Positions 28,531 to 39,273 of a stretch of DNA of 64,000 nt are shown in pieces. Position 1 is the stretch's first letter; each line of letters opens with the position of its first letter. The DNA is from an uncultured Collinsella sp. (GTDB lineage Bacteria; Actinomycetota; Coriobacteriia; Coriobacteriales; Coriobacteriaceae): positions 1 through 64,000 of the forward strand of contig CABVAY010000006.1 of the NCBI GenBank assembly GCA_902496455.1. Reading direction: 5' to 3'. The translations under genes were made by a program, and so were the position numbers. Under the pieces are notes generated by a model. It was not told the DNA's origin. It worked only from the letters and a program-made list of their open reading frames with translations, and ran no database searches.

Positions 28531-28714
28531 GTTTGAAGAGGTGAGTTTGCAGGCCGAACTTGGGGCCTATGTTGTCGCCCTTGAGGTCGGCGGTGTCCAT
28601 TCGTAGGGCGTGCGTTACGCGATTGTTTCGAAACGGGCGGGAAACACAACGGGTCGGCGATGCTCCTAGTATGCCTATTCAACTGACTGTCTAAATATCT
28701 AGGGGAGGATCGCG

Positions 28715-31700
28715 ATGCAGGCAGATTCCGCTCAGCAGCAGGGCCTTTATCGCCCCGAATTCGACCACGATGCATGTGGCATCGGCGCGCTTGCCGATAT
28801 CAACGGTGAGCGTCATCACCAGATTCTGGACGATGCACTGTCCATTCTGGTCAACTTGGAGCACCGCGGCGGCACCGGACTCGAGAAGAACACCGGCGAC
28901 GGCGCCGGCATCCTGTTCCAGGTTCCGCATCACTTTTTCCGTAAAGAGGCTCAAAAGTGCGGCCAGATTCTGCCGGCAGAGGGCGACTATGGCGTGGCCA
29001 TGCTGTTCTTCCCGCAGGACGACAAGGGCGTGGAGGATGCCCGTCGCGCGTTTGAGGAGGGCTGCGCCGAGGCCGGCGTGCCGCTGCTCTTTTGGCGCGA
29101 GGTGCCCGTCGACCCGCACGACCTGGGCGAGACAGCCCGCGCCTGCATGCCCACCATCTTGCAGGCTTTCCTGGGCCGTCCGGACGACACGCCCGCCGGC
29201 GACGCCTTCGAGCGCCGCCTGTACGTGTGCCGCCGCACCATCGAGAAGAAGGCTGACGCCGAGTTTGCCCTGCGCAACAAGATCTTCTATGTGTGCTCCA
29301 TGAGCTCGCGCACCATCGTGTACAAGGGCATGCTGGTCGCCACACAGATGCGCCGCTTCTTCATCGACCTCAACGACGCCGCCGTCAAGACGGCCGTGGC
29401 GCTCGTACACTCGCGCTACTCCACCAACACCACGCCCAGTTGGGAGCGTGCGCACCCCAACCGCTTTATCATCCACAACGGCGAGATCAACACCCTCAAG
29501 GGCAACGTCAACTGGATTCGTGCCCGCGAGCCCAACCTGTACAGCCCCGTGCTGCAGCACGATCTTGAGCGCGTGATGCCCATCATCAACCGCGAGGGCT
29601 CCGATTCCGCGATTTTGGACAATGTGCTCGAGTTTTTGGTCATGAACGGTCGCCCGCTCACGCGCGCCGCATCCATGCTGTTGCCCGAGCCGTGGGACCA
29701 CAACGGCAGCCTGAGCGAGGAACGCCGCGCCTACGACGCCTACCAGTCCATGCTCATGGAGCCCTGGGACGGCCCGGCCGCCATCGCCTTTACCGACGGT
29801 CGCACGCTGGGTGCCGCCCTCGACCGCAACGGCCTGCGCCCCGCCCGCTACTACGTGACGCGCGACGGCCGCTTTATGCTGGCGAGCGAGGTGGGCACCA
29901 TCGAGGTGAGCCCCGAGAACATCCTGACGAGCGGCTGTCTGGGACCGGGCCAGATGCTCGAGGTCGATTTTGCCCGCGGCCGCGTCATCTACAACGACGA
30001 GCTGCGCGCCCGTTACGCCAAGGAAAAGCCCTATCGCGACTGGATCGCCGAAGAGACGCTGACCGTCGACGCGCTCGACAAGCCCGTCGCGCCCACGCCC
30101 GCCGAGGATACCGAGGTGCCCGCCGCCGTGCGCATGGCCAAGCTCGGGTATCACTGGGATGATGTTGACGAAGTCGTGCGTCCCATGGCCCAGCAGGGCA
30201 AGGCGCCGCTCGCCTCGATGGGTATCGATGCGCCGCTGGCCTGCCTGTCCAAGAAGACACGCTCCTTCTACGACTATTTCTATCAGCTGTTTGCCCAGGT
30301 CACGAACCCGCCGATCGACGCCCTGCGCGAGCATATAGTCACCTCGACCACGCTCTACCTGGGCAACCACGGCAACCTGCTCGAGGACTCCCGCACGGCT
30401 TGTCAGCTGGTGCGCCTGGAGCGTCCGCTGCTGAGCGAGGAGGAGTTCGACCGCATTTGCGCCATCGACCGCGTGGGCTTTAAGACCCGCCGTTTCCGTG
30501 CCGTCTACCGCCGCGATGCCGGCGAGGGCACGCTGCAGGCTGCGCTCAAGCAGCTTGCAGAGGACGTTGAGGCTGCGGTCCGCGACGGCGTGAACATCGT
30601 GGTGTTGAGCGATCGTGCCGCTGCGGGCGAGGTGCCCGTGCCGTCGCTGCTCGCCGTGGGCTGCGTACACAACCATCTGATCCGCGCCGGCGTGCGTACC
30701 TTTGCCGACATCGTGGTGGAGTGCGGCGACGCCGTGTCCCCGCACGACTTTGCGGCGCTGGTGGGCTATTCCGCGAGCGGCATCTATCCGTACAACGCAC
30801 ATGCGTGCATTCGTGATCTGGCGGCACGCGGCGACCTGGACGTGACAGCCGAGCAGGGCATCGCCAACTACAACAAGGCTGCGACCGCCGGCATCGTCTC
30901 CATCATGTCCAAGATGGGCATCTCCACGGTGCAGAGCTACCATTCGGCGCAGATTTTCGAGGCCGTGGGTTTTACACCGGAGTTCGTCAACGCGTACTTC
31001 GCCGGCACGGTGAGCCGTGTGGGCGGTATGGGTGTCGAGGACGTTGAGCGCGAGCAAAACGAGCGCTACGACGCCGCGCTCGCTATCCTTAAGAGCCCGG
31101 CTCCCGATCAGCTGCCCACGCTGGGTCTGACCAAGTGGCGCCCGCTCGGCGGCGAGGATCACCTTATCGACCCGCAGACCGTCTACCTGCTGCAGACCGC
31201 CTGCCGCGAGGACAGCTACGACACCTTTAAGGAGTACAGCGCCCGCCTGCACCGCACCGGCCGTGCCGTGCGCCTGCGCGACTTGCTCGACTTTAATGCC
31301 AGCGGCCGCACGCCGGTTTCGCTCGACGAGGTGGAGCCCGCGCTCAACATCGTTCGCCGCTTTAACACCGGTGCCATGTCGTATGGCTCCATCAGCAAAG
31401 AGGCACACGAGTGCATGGCCATCGCCATGAACCGCCTGCACGGTCGTTCCAACTCGGGCGAGGGCGGCGAGGATCCGCGTCGCGAGACCCCGCTGGCCAA
31501 CGGTGACTCCAAGAATTCCGCCATCAAGCAGGTGGCAAGCGCGCGCTTTGGCGTGACGAGCCGCTACCTGTGCAGCGCCTTCGAGATTCAGATCAAGATG
31601 GCCCAGGGCGCCAAGCCCGGCGAGGGCGGACACCTGCCCGGCAAGAAGGTCTACCCCTGGATTGCCGAGGTCCGTCAGTCCACGCCCGGCATCGGCCTGA

Positions 31701-33412
31701 TCTCGCCTCCGCCGCACCACGACATCTACTCCATCGAGGACCTGGCGGAGCTTATCTTTGACCTTAAGAACGCTAACCCCGGCGCGCGCGTGTCGGTCAA
31801 GCTGGTCAGTGAGGCCGGCGTCGGCACCATCGCCACCGGTGTGGCCAAGGGCGCTGCCGACAAGATCTTGATCAGCGGCCACAATGGCGGCTCGGGTGCC
31901 GCTGCGCGCGACTCTATTTGGCATGCGGGCCTGCCGCTGGAGCTTGGCCTTGCCGAGGCCCAGCAGACGTTGCTGCAAAACGGCCTGCGCTCGCGCGTGG
32001 TGCTCGAGGCCGACGGCAAGCTCATGGACGGCACCGATGTTGCTGTCGCCTGCCTGCTGGGCGCCGAGGAGTTTGGCTTTGCGACCATGCCGCTCATCTC
32101 CATGGGTTGCCTCATGCAGCGCGACTGCCAGCAGGACACCTGCCCGGCCGGCATCGCGACGCAAAACTGCCGCCTGCGTCATGGCTTCCGCGGTAAGCCC
32201 GAGCACGTCGAGCATTTTATGCTCTTTGTTGCCGAGCAGCTGCGCGAGGTCATGGCGAGCCTGGGCTTCCGTACCGTCGACGATATGGTCGGCCATCCCG
32301 AGTGCTTACGCCAGATCGAGGTCCCGGGCAACCGCAAGGCTAACCTGCTGGATCTGTCGCCTGTGCTGGCGAGCGCGACCTGCGAGTTCGGTGCTCACAT
32401 TCCGGGCGCCGACGGTCGTCACTTCCTGCCCCAGATGGCTGCCGACAGCGAGCTCGACAAGACGCTCGACTCCACGTTGTTTGTGCCCTATACGGCCGAT
32501 GCCCGTGCGCACCTGCGTCCGATTCGCTTCCGCGCCGATATCGCCAACGTCAACCGCTGCGTGGGCACCATCCTGGGCAACGCGGTGACCAAGGCGCATC
32601 CCGAGGGCCTGCCCGCCGGCTCCATCACCATCGATTGCGATGGTTCGGCCGGTCAGAGCTTTGGCGCGTTCCTTCCGCGTGGCATTACGCTCAACGTGTG
32701 CGGCGACGCCAACGACTACTTTGGCAAGGGCCTTTCGGGCGGCGAGGTGTCGGTGCGCCCCAACCCGCATGCGACCTACAAGTTCGACGAGAACATCATC
32801 GTGGGCAACGTTGCATTCTTTGGCGCCACGAGCGGTCGCGGCTTCATTAACGGCCTGGCCGGCCAGCGCTTTGGCGTGCGTAACTCCGGCGCCACCGTGG
32901 TGGTCGAGGGCTGCGGCAACCATGGCTGCGAGTACATGACGGGCGGTCTGGCGCTCATCCTGGGCGAGGTCGGGCAGAACTTTGCTGCCGGTATGACGGG
33001 TGGCGTGGCCTATGTCTTTGACCAGTACGGCACGCTCGATGCCCGTGTGAACCACGAGAGCGTTGAGCTTAAAGCCCCGACGGCCGGCGAGCTGGCGCAG
33101 ATTCGCGCGCTCATCCAGGAGCACGTGGATGCGACGCAGAGCCCGCGCGGCATTAAGCTGCTCTACAGCTTTGAGACGATGAGCAAGCACTTTGTGAAGG
33201 TCATTCCGACCGAGTACGAGCGCGTGCTGGCGATCGTCGCTGCGGCCGGGGCCGTGGGCAAGACGCATGCACAGGCTGAGGAGCTGGCGTTTGACATTGT
33301 GACCGGTCGCGCGAGCGCCGCGGATGTCGCTCGCTTTGATGTCGCGGGCGGTGCTGCGGGTGCTGTGCCCGTGGCTGCCAGCCCTTTTGCTTCGACCAAG
33401 AAGGAGGCGTAA
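28715..33412 (+). CDS. gltB: Glutamate synthase large subunit
   Basis: GltB takes the amide nitrogen of glutamine and makes glutamate from 2-oxoglutarate. The 1565-residue protein starts with a 20-residue leader before Cys21 (HDACGIGALAD), which becomes the N-terminal nucleophile of the glutaminase domain after cleavage. The central domain and the FMN-binding synthase domain follow (GAMSYGSISKEAH, RSNSGEGGEDP, GAKPGEGGHLPG, SGHNGGSGAA), with the 3Fe-4S cysteines in CLMQRDCQQDTCPAG, and a C-terminal beta-helix domain (VEGCGNHGCEYMTGG). The ATG follows AGGGGAGG. It is five bases from gltD. Confidence 0.97.
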   Translation: MQADSAQQQGLYRPEFDHDACGIGALADINGERHHQILDDALSILVNLEHRGGTGLEKNTGDGAGILFQVPHHFFRKEAQKCGQILPAEGDYGVAMLFFPQDDKGVEDARRAFEEGCAEAGVPLLFWREVPVDPHDLGETARACMPTILQAFLGRPDDTPAGDAFERRLYVCRRTIEKKADAEFALRNKIFYVCSMSSRTIVYKGMLVATQMRRFFIDLNDAAVKTAVALVHSRYSTNTTPSWERAHPNRFIIHNGEINTLKGNVNWIRAREPNLYSPVLQHDLERVMPIINREGSDSAILDNVLEFLVMNGRPLTRAASMLLPEPWDHNGSLSEERRAYDAYQSMLMEPWDGPAAIAFTDGRTLGAALDRNGLRPARYYVTRDGRFMLASEVGTIEVSPENILTSGCLGPGQMLEVDFARGRVIYNDELRARYAKEKPYRDWIAEETLTVDALDKPVAPTPAEDTEVPAAVRMAKLGYHWDDVDEVVRPMAQQGKAPLASMGIDAPLACLSKKTRSFYDYFYQLFAQVTNPPIDALREHIVTSTTLYLGNHGNLLEDSRTACQLVRLERPLLSEEEFDRICAIDRVGFKTRRFRAVYRRDAGEGTLQAALKQLAEDVEAAVRDGVNIVVLSDRAAAGEVPVPSLLAVGCVHNHLIRAGVRTFADIVVECGDAVSPHDFAALVGYSASGIYPYNAHACIRDLAARGDLDVTAEQGIANYNKAATAGIVSIMSKMGISTVQSYHSAQIFEAVGFTPEFVNAYFAGTVSRVGGMGVEDVEREQNERYDAALAILKSPAPDQLPTLGLTKWRPLGGEDHLIDPQTVYLLQTACREDSYDTFKEYSARLHRTGRAVRLRDLLDFNASGRTPVSLDEVEPALNIVRRFNTGAMSYGSISKEAHECMAIAMNRLHGRSNSGEGGEDPRRETPLANGDSKNSAIKQVASARFGVTSRYLCSAFEIQIKMAQGAKPGEGGHLPGKKVYPWIAEVRQSTPGIGLISPPPHHDIYSIEDLAELIFDLKNANPGARVSVKLVSEAGVGTIATGVAKGAADKILISGHNGGSGAAARDSIWHAGLPLELGLAEAQQTLLQNGLRSRVVLEADGKLMDGTDVAVACLLGAEEFGFATMPLISMGCLMQRDCQQDTCPAGIATQNCRLRHGFRGKPEHVEHFMLFVAEQLREVMASLGFRTVDDMVGHPECLRQIEVPGNRKANLLDLSPVLASATCEFGAHIPGADGRHFLPQMAADSELDKTLDSTLFVPYTADARAHLRPIRFRADIANVNRCVGTILGNAVTKAHPEGLPAGSITIDCDGSAGQSFGAFLPRGITLNVCGDANDYFGKGLSGGEVSVRPNPHATYKFDENIIVGNVAFFGATSGRGFINGLAGQRFGVRNSGATVVVEGCGNHGCEYMTGGLALILGEVGQNFAAGMTGGVAYVFDQYGTLDARVNHESVELKAPTAGELAQIRALIQEHVDATQSPRGIKLLYSFETMSKHFVKVIPTEYERVLAIVAAAGAVGKTHAQAEELAFDIVTGRASAADVARFDVAGGAAGAVPVAASPFASTKKEA

Positions 33413-33417
33413 GTGCC

Positions 33418-34899
<1,482 letters not shown>

Positions 34900-34910
34900 G
34901 GCAGTCATTC

Positions 34911-34952
34911 AAGGGTGTCCCCAACGACTAGTCATTGGGGACACCCTTTTTT
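34911..34952 (+). terminator. Terminator of gltBD
   Basis: A perfect 14-bp stem AAGGGTGTCCCCAA with its complement and a 10-nt loop is followed by TTTTTT. The stem again contains GTCCC/GGGAC. Confidence 0.9.
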
Positions 34953-35241
34953 GTCTAGTCGCCGGGGACACTCTTGACGTCTGACTGCTCATTTGCTGAC
35001 GTGCGGGCTTGCGACGCCTTGCTGTTTTCGTGATGGCTGCGGCTGGCAAGCTCAAAATCTCTGTTTATTTGCCTATGTTTAACTGGGGTTTTGTTTCGGT
35101 ATAACGTATCGGTCAAGCGTTCCGTCAAGTATTCGGTCAGCATCTGGTTTGCAAGCCGATGCTCATTTCGTCCGCGCTGGCGGCGACCACCAGCCCTCCT
35201 CGTAAGCTCAAATTGAGGTTCATCAGTTTGAGGAGGATGTC
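34953..35241. other. Intergenic region with 12-bp periodic repeats
   Basis: No convincing gene. At 35107-35143 three units of the type TTCSGTCAAGNN follow each other at exactly 12-bp spacing (GTCA cores). They may be protein-binding sites for the downstream gene. On the minus strand they would encode a short LTEY-LTER-LTDT peptide, which has no good ribosome binding site. Confidence 0.35.
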
Positions 35242-35949
35242 ATGGCTGATCATGTTTTGGACCGGGGACGTCTGACCGAGGCCGTCGGTAACGATATTGC
35301 CGACATGGCCCAGTTTTGGATGCTGCGCAAGTTTCAGTTTTTGGAGTCGGCGCGCACGCAGTTCGAAGTGATAGTCGATCCATGGCTCAGCTATTGCGAG
35401 GAGCCTTCGCAAAGCGAAATCATGGCCTATAACATGGCATTTACCGATTGGCTGCTGTTCGAGCGTCCCTATTACCATGGCAAGACGCTGCTTGAGCTGT
35501 ATGTGGACGAGCCGCCGGCATCGCTTTCGCCTGCTTCGCTCAGGCGGCTCGAACAGGTGCGCGACACGCAGTATTTCTCGCGCTTTGGCATTTTGGACAA
35601 GGATCCTGCGACTGGTATGGTCGCGCTGCGTGACACACGCACCGACCGTCGTTTTGATGTCTACGACCCACATATCGTGCAAAAAGAGCACTGGCACGAT
35701 GGTGCGATTGCGGTGCGTCTCGCGTGCGTCGACGATGTCTGGCTGACGGCGGGGCAGCTCTACTTCTACGACATTGCGCGCCTGAGCGATACGGCGGTCG
35801 ACGGGCCCGGCGCCGTCCATCCGGAAGACCTGGAAGATGGCTTCGATACCTCGTGTATCAGCTTCTTTCTGAGGCTGGTCCGCGACATCATGGGTGCCCA
35901 GGGGCGGTATGTGAAGTCGCTTAACATCTACGAACAGGAATGGGAGTAG
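35242..35949 (+). CDS. Protein of unknown function
   Basis: I do not recognise the family. The 235-residue protein is acidic and soluble, rich in aromatic residues (MAQFWMLRKFQFLESARTQF, AFTDWLLFERPYYHGKT, QLYFYDIARL). It has no membrane segment, metal-binding cluster or nucleotide motif that I can see. The ATG follows GAGGAGG. It stands alone between gltBD and the nuclease gene, followed by three P1 palindromes. The upstream region holds 12-bp spaced direct repeats that may control it. Confidence 0.65.
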   Translation: MADHVLDRGRLTEAVGNDIADMAQFWMLRKFQFLESARTQFEVIVDPWLSYCEEPSQSEIMAYNMAFTDWLLFERPYYHGKTLLELYVDEPPASLSPASLRRLEQVRDTQYFSRFGILDKDPATGMVALRDTRTDRRFDVYDPHIVQKEHWHDGAIAVRLACVDDVWLTAGQLYFYDIARLSDTAVDGPGAVHPEDLEDGFDTSCISFFLRLVRDIMGAQGRYVKSLNIYEQEWE

Positions 35950-35991
35950 GGATCGTTGGGCTGGTACCGCCGCGTCGTTCTCCACCAGTTT

Positions 35992-36048
35992 GTCTTAATC
36001 TGTAACATCTGGCCGCCAAAGCACGGTCTTACTGTTACTGGTTGAGAT
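35992..36048 (+). repeat. P1 palindrome, copy 4 (forward)
   Basis: Left arm GTCTTAATCTGTAACA. The right arm is partly eroded (TGTTACTGGTTGAGAT). Centre with CCAAAGC. Confidence 0.85.
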
Positions 36049-36071
36049 GTTGACCGACGGGGCTGGAGAAT

Positions 36072-36128
36072 GTCTTGATCTGTAACATTTGGTGACTGTT
36101 TGAGCCCGCAACTGTTACAGAACGAGAT
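36072..36128 (-). repeat. P1 palindrome, copy 5 (reversed centre)
   Basis: Left arm GTCTTGATCTGTAACA, right arm TGTTACAGAACGAGAT. The centre reads CTGTTTGAG, so the A-rich core is on the minus strand. Confidence 0.85.
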
Positions 36129-36151
36129 GTTTGCCGACAGGCTGGAGGAAT

Positions 36152-36208
36152 GTCTCAATCCGTAACATCTGGGGGCCGAAAACTGGTCTACCTGTTACAG
36201 ATTGAGAC
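36152..36208 (+). repeat. P1 palindrome, copy 6 (forward)
   Basis: Left arm GTCTCAATCCGTAACA, right arm TGTTACAGATTGAGAC. The centre has GGCCGAAAACTGGTC. It ends 25 bp before the nuclease start codon. Confidence 0.9.
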
Positions 36209-36233
36209 GCTGCTGGCGGTGGCAACGGCGATA

Positions 36234-37304
36234 ATGGTTCGTTTACCAGATTTGGTGGTGATGGAAGTGTCCAATATCGTCCGCGAGCACAGACATACGA
36301 CTCGCAATACTTTGGCGCGGAATAGGATGCTTGCCCGGCTGAAGGATGCGATCGAGCAGGGAACACTGTTTGCAACGCACGACAATGCCGAGCTCATGTG
36401 GCTGCGGCGCCATGTGGGCACAGACGATATTGCGGAGCCCGAATCGCACCTATTCTGTTTTCAGCATGAATGGGATGCATTGACGCCGCCGGAGCAAGCG
36501 AGGTGGACCATCAAGGGGCTTGCCGAGTTTCACCCCGATTGGGCGTTTTGGGGGTATGACGCCGCGCTGATATGGGGTCTGGAGGTGCCGAATGATCTGC
36601 TCGGGCCGCGTTACTTGGTCAAAACGGGATGTTCGGTGGCATTGAGTATGGGGTGTAGGCTGCTGCGTCCGCAGGCGGCGGGTGCGCTTGAGCGCGTCGA
36701 CGGCGTGCGGGTGACGCCGTTTTGGCGCACGGTGGAGGATTGTCTGCTGCGTGCACCGTTTTCGTATGGTCTGGCGATCGCCGATTCTGCATTGCGGGCG
36801 AAGGGCATGTCGCGCGACGACCTCTGCGAGCGGCTCCAGGCCGATTGCGAGGGCAGGCGAGGGTATCGCAGAGCTCAGGTGATTGCGTCGCATGCGGACG
36901 GGCTGTCCGAAAACGGCGGCGAGTCTCGGTTCCGGGCGTTCTTTATTGCATACGGCTTTCCGGTTCCGGAGTTGCAGGTGGAGTTTCGCGATCCGCTCGA
37001 TTTGAGCCAGGTGTTTCGGGTCGATTATTTCTGGAGGCTCGAGGACGGGACATGTGTCATCGGCGAGCTCGACGGAAAGGGGAAGTATGCCTTGCAGAAC
37101 GGCGAGGGTCGGGAGTCGGTCGACCCGTTCGTGGCAGAGCGTCAGCGGGAATCTCATCTGACAATGCTCGGGCACAAGGTGCTTCGGTTCACGTTCGATG
37201 AACTCGAGAACCCGGGGAAGCTGGTCGAGAAAATGAGGCTGGTGGGTATTTCGCAGCGGGCCGATTTGGCTGAGGGATGGAAGCGTCAGCGGTATGGGCG
37301 CTGA
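36234..37304 (+). CDS. DUF559/Vsr-like nuclease-domain protein flanked by P1 palindromes
   Basis: The 356-residue protein ends in a PD-(D/E)XK-type domain of the Vsr/DUF559 group: GESRFR with Glu230, RVDYFW with Asp264, GELDGKGKY with Glu278 and Lys282, then MLGHKVLRFTFDEL. The middle part (TPFWRTVEDCLLRAPFSYGL) matches the actinobacterial proteins annotated as AbiEi-like antitoxin plus endonuclease domain. The N-terminus (about 1-60) looks like a small DNA-binding region but not a clear AbiEi helix-turn-helix. The frame is open back to 36150, but that part lies in a P1 palindrome, so I start at ATG 36234; a later ATG at 36261 is possible. Three P1 copies lie before it and four after it. Natural substrate unknown. 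Confidence 0.75.
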   Translation: MVRLPDLVVMEVSNIVREHRHTTRNTLARNRMLARLKDAIEQGTLFATHDNAELMWLRRHVGTDDIAEPESHLFCFQHEWDALTPPEQARWTIKGLAEFHPDWAFWGYDAALIWGLEVPNDLLGPRYLVKTGCSVALSMGCRLLRPQAAGALERVDGVRVTPFWRTVEDCLLRAPFSYGLAIADSALRAKGMSRDDLCERLQADCEGRRGYRRAQVIASHADGLSENGGESRFRAFFIAYGFPVPELQVEFRDPLDLSQVFRVDYFWRLEDGTCVIGELDGKGKYALQNGEGRESVDPFVAERQRESHLTMLGHKVLRFTFDELENPGKLVEKMRLVGISQRADLAEGWKRQRYGR

Positions 37305-37345
37305 GGGGTGCAGCTGACGCGGATGTGGTTGTTCCTGCCGAGTTT

Positions 37346-37402
37346 GTCTCGATCTGTAACAACAAGGGGCTGTTTGGCCTCGTAACTGTTACAGATCAAG
37401 AC
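37346..37402 (-). repeat. P1 palindrome, copy 7 (reversed centre)
   Basis: Left arm GTCTCGATCTGTAACA, right arm TGTTACAGATCAAGAC. The centre reads GGCTGTTTGGCC, the complement of the forward core. Confidence 0.9.
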
Positions 37403-37426
37403 AGAAGGTTGGCTGCCGCTAAAAGA

Positions 37427-37482
37427 TCTCGATCTGTAACATCTAGAGGCCGAAAACCTGTCTACTTGTTACAGATCTAGAC
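37427..37482 (+). repeat. P1 palindrome, copy 8 (forward)
   Basis: Left arm TCTCGATCTGTAACA, right arm TGTTACAGATCTAGAC. The centre has GGCCGAAAACC. Confidence 0.9.
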
Positions 37483-37506
37483 GTTTGACGACGGGGCTGG
37501 AGAATA

Positions 37507-37562
37507 TCTCGATCTGTAGCATCTAACGGCCAAAATTCGAACCAACTGTTACAGATTGAGAC
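37507..37562 (+). repeat. P1 palindrome, copy 9 (forward)
   Basis: Left arm TCTCGATCTGTAGCA (one change), right arm TGTTACAGATTGAGAC. The centre has GGCCAAAATTC. Confidence 0.9.
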
Positions 37563-37587
37563 AAAGGTTAAACGCAGTGCCGAAAGA

Positions 37588-37643
37588 TCTCGATCTGTAA
37601 CATTTGGAAGGTTAAAGACGGTCTATCTGTTACAGATCAAGAC
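37588..37643 (+). repeat. P1 palindrome, copy 10 (forward)
   Basis: Left arm TCTCGATCTGTAACA, right arm TGTTACAGATCAAGAC. Copies 7-10 form a regular cluster with 24-25 bp between units. Confidence 0.9.
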
Positions 37644-37794
37644 GTTTTGCTGGAACGACCGAAGCATCGCTGCACTGGTTTGTTCATCCTCACGCCCTTC
37701 TCTTCCTCCCGTTAGCCGATATGTCCGCAGCAACCCTGTCGCGCCGGGTGATAATGGACAAATGTTCAAGTTAATCGTGAGGGAGGAGCTCGAT

Positions 37795-39165
37795 ATGGCG
37801 TCTGCCGATCGTTCCACGTTGTTTATCAATGCGACTGTCCTGGATGGTTCGGAACATATGGAGCCGCAGCCCGATATAGCCGTGGCCGTTGAACGCGGTG
37901 TCATCACCTGGATTGGTCCGAGCGCCGTGGCCCAAGCTCCGGCGGGGGCCGAGGTCATCGACCTGGCAGGTGCGTATCTCATGCCAGGTCTCATCAATAT
38001 GCATGTGCATCTGTGCGGCTCGGGCAAGCCGGTTTCGGCGGGCGATGCGGGCGCGCTGATGAAAAAGCTCGATAATCCCGTGGGGCGCGCCATCGTGCGC
38101 CACATTCTTAAGGGCAGCGCCCAGCAGCAGCTGGCAAGTGGCGTGACCACGGTGCGCGGTGCGGGCGACCCGCTGTTTGCCGATCTTGCCGTGCGCGATG
38201 CTATCGATGCAGGTAAGTATCAAGGTCCTCGCCTGGTGGCGCCGGGAACGGGCGTCACGGTGCCGGGCGGCCATGGTGCTGGCTTGTTCGCCCAGGTGGC
38301 TAACAGTCCCGCCGAGGCAGCCGAACAAGTGCGCGACCTGTATGCGCGCGGTGCCGACGTCATTAAGCTGTTCGTAACGGGCGGCGTGTTCGATGCGACT
38401 GAGGTGGGCGAGCCGGGCGTGCTGCGCATGCCGGTCGATGTCGCCGCGGCGGCGTGCAAGGCGGCGCACGAGGTTGGCCTTCCGGTCATGGCCCATGTCG
38501 AGAGCACCGAAGGTGTGAAGGCCGCGCTTGAGGCCGGTGTTGACACGATTGAGCACGGCGCTCCGTTGACGCCCGAGATCTTGGAGCTGTACTGTGGCGC
38601 CGCGGGCACGCAGCTCGAGGGGCGTGTGCCGAGCGTGACCTGCACTATCAGCCCGGCGCTGCCGTTTGTATTGCTCGACCCGGAAAAGACCCATTCGACC
38701 GATACGCAAAAGAAGAACGGCGACATCGTGTGCTCGGGCATCATCGAGAGTGCTCGTGCCGCACTGGAAGCTGGCGTTAAGGTGGGGCTTGGCACAGATT
38801 CGAGCTGCCCGTTCGTGACGCAGTACGACATATGGCGTGAGGTGGCCTATTTTGCCAAGTATGTCGGCGTGAGTAACGCCTTCGCGCTGCATACGGCCAC
38901 GCAGGTCAATGCCGAGCTGCTGGGGCTGGGCGGCGAGACCGGCACAATCGAGTGCGGCAAGGCCGCCGATATCCTGGTGACGCGCAAGAACCCGCTCGAT
39001 GACCTGTGCGCCCTGCGTGAGCCGATGCACGTGATGTGTCGCGGTGATCTGGTACGCAAGCTCAAGGTGAAGCATATTCCCGAGGTGGACGCCGAGCTCG
39101 ACACGATTATGGCAATGCCGGCCGAGGCACTGGCCGAGGAGCTCGCCCGCGACGGCGTGGCGTAA
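37795..39165 (+). CDS. Metal-dependent amidohydrolase
   Basis: The 456-residue protein is an amidohydrolase-superfamily enzyme of the imidazolonepropionase/prolidase-like branch. Visible metal-site residues are HVH in LINMHVHLCG, a lysine in DVIKLFVTGG, histidines in VMAHVESTEG and TIEHGAPL, and the aspartate in GLGTDSSCP. The N-terminal beta-sandwich strand (TLFINATVLDGS) and the C-terminal GGETGTIECGKAADILV complete the fold. It hydrolyses a C-N bond in a small cyclic or peptide-like substrate in the cytoplasm; the substrate cannot be named. The ATG at 37795 follows GGGAGGAGC; the earlier in-frame ATG at 37762 lacks a binding site. Confidence 0.88.
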   Translation: MASADRSTLFINATVLDGSEHMEPQPDIAVAVERGVITWIGPSAVAQAPAGAEVIDLAGAYLMPGLINMHVHLCGSGKPVSAGDAGALMKKLDNPVGRAIVRHILKGSAQQQLASGVTTVRGAGDPLFADLAVRDAIDAGKYQGPRLVAPGTGVTVPGGHGAGLFAQVANSPAEAAEQVRDLYARGADVIKLFVTGGVFDATEVGEPGVLRMPVDVAAAACKAAHEVGLPVMAHVESTEGVKAALEAGVDTIEHGAPLTPEILELYCGAAGTQLEGRVPSVTCTISPALPFVLLDPEKTHSTDTQKKNGDIVCSGIIESARAALEAGVKVGLGTDSSCPFVTQYDIWREVAYFAKYVGVSNAFALHTATQVNAELLGLGGETGTIECGKAADILVTRKNPLDDLCALREPMHVMCRGDLVRKLKVKHIPEVDAELDTIMAMPAEALAEELARDGVA

Positions 39166-39216
39166 GCGCGCGATATGGCGATGCGACAAAGGGGCAATCC
39201 CTTTGTCATAATCAAT

Positions 39217-39251
39217 AAAAGCCGAGGCCTCAGTGCGAGGCCTCGGCTTTT
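39217..39251. terminator. Bidirectional terminator
   Basis: AAAAGCCGAGGCCTC pairs perfectly with its complement around AGTGC, with A's before and T's after. It serves the convergent amidohydrolase and zinc-ribbon genes. A smaller GACAAAGG hairpin precedes it. Confidence 0.9.
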
Positions 39252-39273
39252 ATTTTGTCCCACGGTATGGCGG

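Noticed and set aside
28691..32296. 1201-codon open frame antisense to gltB
   Set aside because: It is a by-product of strong third-position G/C bias in gltB. It has no ribosome binding site and no domain signature, while gltB has every catalytic motif.
36150..36233. Upstream extension of the nuclease protein
   Set aside because: These 28 codons are translated from the P1 palindrome and have no ribosome binding site before them.
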